From NCBI GenBank assembly GCA_035236585.1, contig CP141139.1, forward strand, positions 21,840,990 to 21,904,989: 64,000 nt of DNA, read 5' to 3'. Below are positions 61,690-64,000 of this stretch, piece after piece. The notes under the pieces were generated by a model, which had not been told where the DNA came from, ran no database searches, and was given only the letters and a program-made list of their open reading frames with translations. The DNA comes from Warburgia ugandensis (lineage: Eukaryota > Streptophyta > Magnoliopsida > Canellales > Canellaceae). Both the position numbers and the translations under genes were made by a program. Each line of letters starts with the position of its first letter. Positions within the stretch are counted from its first letter, which is position 1.

Positions 61690-62732
61690 CATGGTAGTCT
61701 ATATACATTCTCTAGCTTGAAAAGGTTGGTGGTGGTAACAATATGACGTAGTAGACCACCATAATTTTATATTTAATGGACCACATTGAAATTGATGACC
61801 CCTGATTTTTACATTTTTAAAGTAGTCAATAAATATCCTCCACCTTAAAATTTGAGGTAGTGATAACGTCATAGCATAAAAGACCACTATGAAGTTTGTT
61901 GGACCATATTAAAATGACTTGTCCCCTTATTTAACAAATTTAAGCATAATGGGCCTCATAGTAATCAATTCATGTTTTTCCTCCTCCCTTATAATTTCCT
62001 TCAATTGGAATACAAGCTGATTCTGTACTTCCCTAAAAGGGTGTTCTTAATCTAATGGAGGTAGGGATATAGTGAGGCTTAAACCCTTAGTGTCGTCTAA
62101 TGTGCACTCTAGAGTTTTATGATGTAGTGTCAGTACATCAATGGACTCTTCTTCTTCCTATTCTTTAGAAATAGGTAAGTTTTAGTTGAACCTATATTGC
62201 TAACTAAAATTTGAACAAATAAGGTCTATAGGTCTCAATTGGGTACATCTTCTACACTATAAGGCACAATTTGCAATTCAGGCTTTGTCAGTGGTTCTAC
62301 TCAATCATGCCATCGAGAAGTGTTAGCTAAAGGATTAATGTCAAATATTCACGATCTCCTTCAATGGATGTCTCTTCATCATAATCATGAAAAGGATTAG
62401 TACATGACTCAAGTGGATGTAAGTTGGATGTTTGCAAGGATCGTTGTGGAATTTGTGGCTTAGAAGGATCATAAGAAAGTCTCATCCTATGTTCTTCCAC
62501 CTCCCTTATTTGTATCATTTCTTCAATCCTTTTTATAAATTCAGCAATGTTTTTTCACTATTTTCACATATTGAGTTCATTTTCTCTTCCCATTCATATT
62601 GTTCAGCCATAAATTTTCTATGGTCAATTCCAAGTAATTGTTAAGTCTCTTTACTAAATTGGATCTTTTTTAAATATTGGTCCGTAGGAAACAACTCATA
62701 TGGTTGGTATTATTGTGGCATTGTGGTACTGA
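61690..62732 (-). pseudogene. Unrecognised retroelement ORF, copy D
   Basis: It is homologous to copies B and E. The coiled-coil-adjacent segment reads RMRLSYDPSKP near 62470-62500 (copy B has RMEISYDPYEP). The acidic part has YDEETSIE (copy B has FDEDTSIE), and the C-terminal module reads FIDYFKNVK. The N-terminal part is displaced by the LTR starting at 62733. The function is unknown, and it is broken. Confidence 0.55.
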
Positions 62733-64000
62733 TATAACGCCCGAGCAATTTATGCAATTTTTAACAAAAATTGGACATTCTATGGGAAATAAACTGTGCT
62801 AAATGTTTTACTTTATTTAAAATAGTAAATGAAGGAATTTGTAAGGAAACTTGGTACCATTATATTATACTCAAAAAATGAAATCCAACGCCTCAAAGAT
62901 CGCTGAAAACAGAGTTCGTATGAAGAAGTTACGGCCGTTTAAAGATCAGGGGCAGTTCTGAAATTTAAACAAAAAAACGAAAAAGACGAAAACCGCAGGG
63001 GCCACCCCCTGTCATCTTCCTCCTCTAGACTTCTCCAGAAACCCTGTTTCCAGAGGTTTCTGCCACCGCCAATGGAGGCACCGCCATAGCAAGATTATAA
63101 AAGCCCCATCTCCCCCCTCTCCAAAACACAAGTTTTCCGACAATTTTGGGACTAGGGTTTCCGACAAAAATCGAAAACCCGTCTGAACCCAGTTCCCTGA
63201 GTTTTTTGGGCAACGGCTAGGCCCAAGTCAGGCCGGCCATCCCTTTTCCCATCTCCCCATTTCCTCTCTTCTCTTTTCCCGGCATTGCATGACGTTGGGA
63301 TTTTCTTCTTCATGAGTTCCAGCGACGAAGGGTTTTCAGGCGGAAAGGAGGAGCCGCACCACCCGGAAAAGGGCATCCCCAGGCTACCCAGGTAAGCCCC
63401 TCCTTCCCTTTCCTCCGTTTCACTTCCCTCAGGCCAAGATCCATGCCGGATCTGGCCTTTTTCCAGCCAAATTTCCTGGCTGGAAGACATTCCCAAGCCG
63501 GTTCAGAAGGCCCTGCACGAACAAGGCGTCCCAGGGATGCCATGCTTCACCTACGCCCAGGACTGGGTCCCTGGGACGGGTTCCAGGTGTACGACAGTGC
63601 ATACACTGTCCTAGGTGTGGCCTTTGGGTGCGCGCGCTACATGAGGCACAGGTCCTGGCTTGACCAGGATGCACGAGGTACCCTGGGAGCTGAGACATGC
63701 CATGCTACACCAAAGGTGCATCCCTATGATGCCATCCAGGATGCGCGTCATAGCGCGTTACTTGACCATGCATGTGCACGTGTAAAATGTGGTCCCTGGC
63801 ACGACCTTTGGGAGCGCAAGCACGTGAGGCGGTCGCGGTTCAACCAGGATACGCGGGTGTCCTGGGAATTGGGACACGCGAACCTAATGTGACTTTAAAG
63901 TTAGGATCAGAGGACAATTTATAGAGGTTAACTATTGAATAGTAGATCCATATCATAGGATCTAGCCTGACAATGAATTAGGCAAGGACCCATGGACCCT
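62733..64000 (+). mobile_element. Chromovirus-like LTR, plus strand, runs off the window
   Basis: It begins TATAACGCCCGAGCAATTT and follows the reverse complement of 11579 back to about 10330. The shared blocks are 'aacaaaaattg', 'gaaatccaacgcctcaaa', a TATA box (63094-63103), a GC-rich zone and 'gcaaggacccatgga'. It is clearly more diverged from both 8782-11579 and 14986-17768 than those are from each other, so it is an older or different subfamily member. The GC-rich ORFs at 63025-63892 (up to 149 codons) lie within the LTR on both strands and look spurious. Confidence 0.85.
63094..63103 (+). promoter_or_regulatory. TATA box of the plus-strand chromovirus-like LTR
   Basis: ATTATAAAAG is followed by CCCCATC, the same context as in the two complete LTRs. 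Confidence 0.65.

Larger units (their letters stand above)
59910..62732 (-). mobile_element. Non-autonomous Athila/Tat-like element, internal region with unknown ORF (copy D)
   Basis: From the polypurine tract rightwards it holds the AT-rich 3' region, a worn hairpin-like sequence (61568-61613) and the unknown ORF region (61690 to about 62730). It is cut at 62733 by a chromovirus-like LTR. No RT or integrase is seen. A TA run lies at 61412-61433. It is a broken fossil. Confidence 0.75.

Noticed and set aside
63443-63892. 149-codon plus-strand ORF near the window end
   Set aside because: It lies in the GC-rich zone of the chromovirus-like LTR, with competing frames on the other strand and no recognisable domain.

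Overview
This window is repeat-derived DNA from a flowering plant. It is AT-rich and intergenic, and I find no intact host gene. The evidence for a plant is Ty3/gypsy LTR retrotransposons with tRNA-iMet and tRNA-Asp primer sites, a CACTA (En/Spm) transposon with a TNP2-type transposase, a B3-type DNA-binding fragment and TCP-like promoter motifs. The density of nested old elements suggests a large, repeat-rich genome. The species cannot be named from this window.

Layout. Bases 1-2895 are minus-strand Athila/Tat-type LTR sequence (called Z here). A second Athila/Tat-type LTR (Y, plus strand) occupies 2896-4304 and resumes at about 17969-18330. It is split by a very long LTR (X, 4305 to about 17968). 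X is itself split by an almost complete chromovirus-like element with 2.8 kb LTRs (8782-17768, minus strand, GTAAT target-site duplication). This is a three-level nest. Bases 18337-24030 hold a tRNA-Asp primer site, an Athila/Tat integrase fossil on the minus strand and a plus-strand Z LTR. Bases 24273-26513 are an inverted X LTR. Bases 26514 to about 32730 are a Y-type LTR, its polypurine tract and an internal region with an unrecognised ORF. Bases 32740-33896 are a diverged chromovirus-like LTR. Bases 36478-44163 are another Athila/Tat mosaic with the same ORF. Bases 44272-51767 are CACTA DNA. Bases 57028-62732 are a third element with the unrecognised ORF, cut at 62733 by a further chromovirus-like LTR that runs off the window. 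Bases 33897-36477 and 51768-57027 are unassigned.

The most interesting signals are: (1) an unrecognised ORF carried by three separate Athila/Tat-like elements just upstream of a conserved hairpin-like sequence, where a fourth copy carries integrase; (2) an extended match to tRNA-Asp of about 46 bases at one primer site, plus a 13-base match to the complement of the tRNA's 5' half in the adjoining LTR end; (3) a B3-type domain inside CACTA DNA; (4) paired TCP-like sites just upstream of a TATA box in the X LTR. All viral-type elements are treated as fossils. Divergence figures are hand counts over short stretches.
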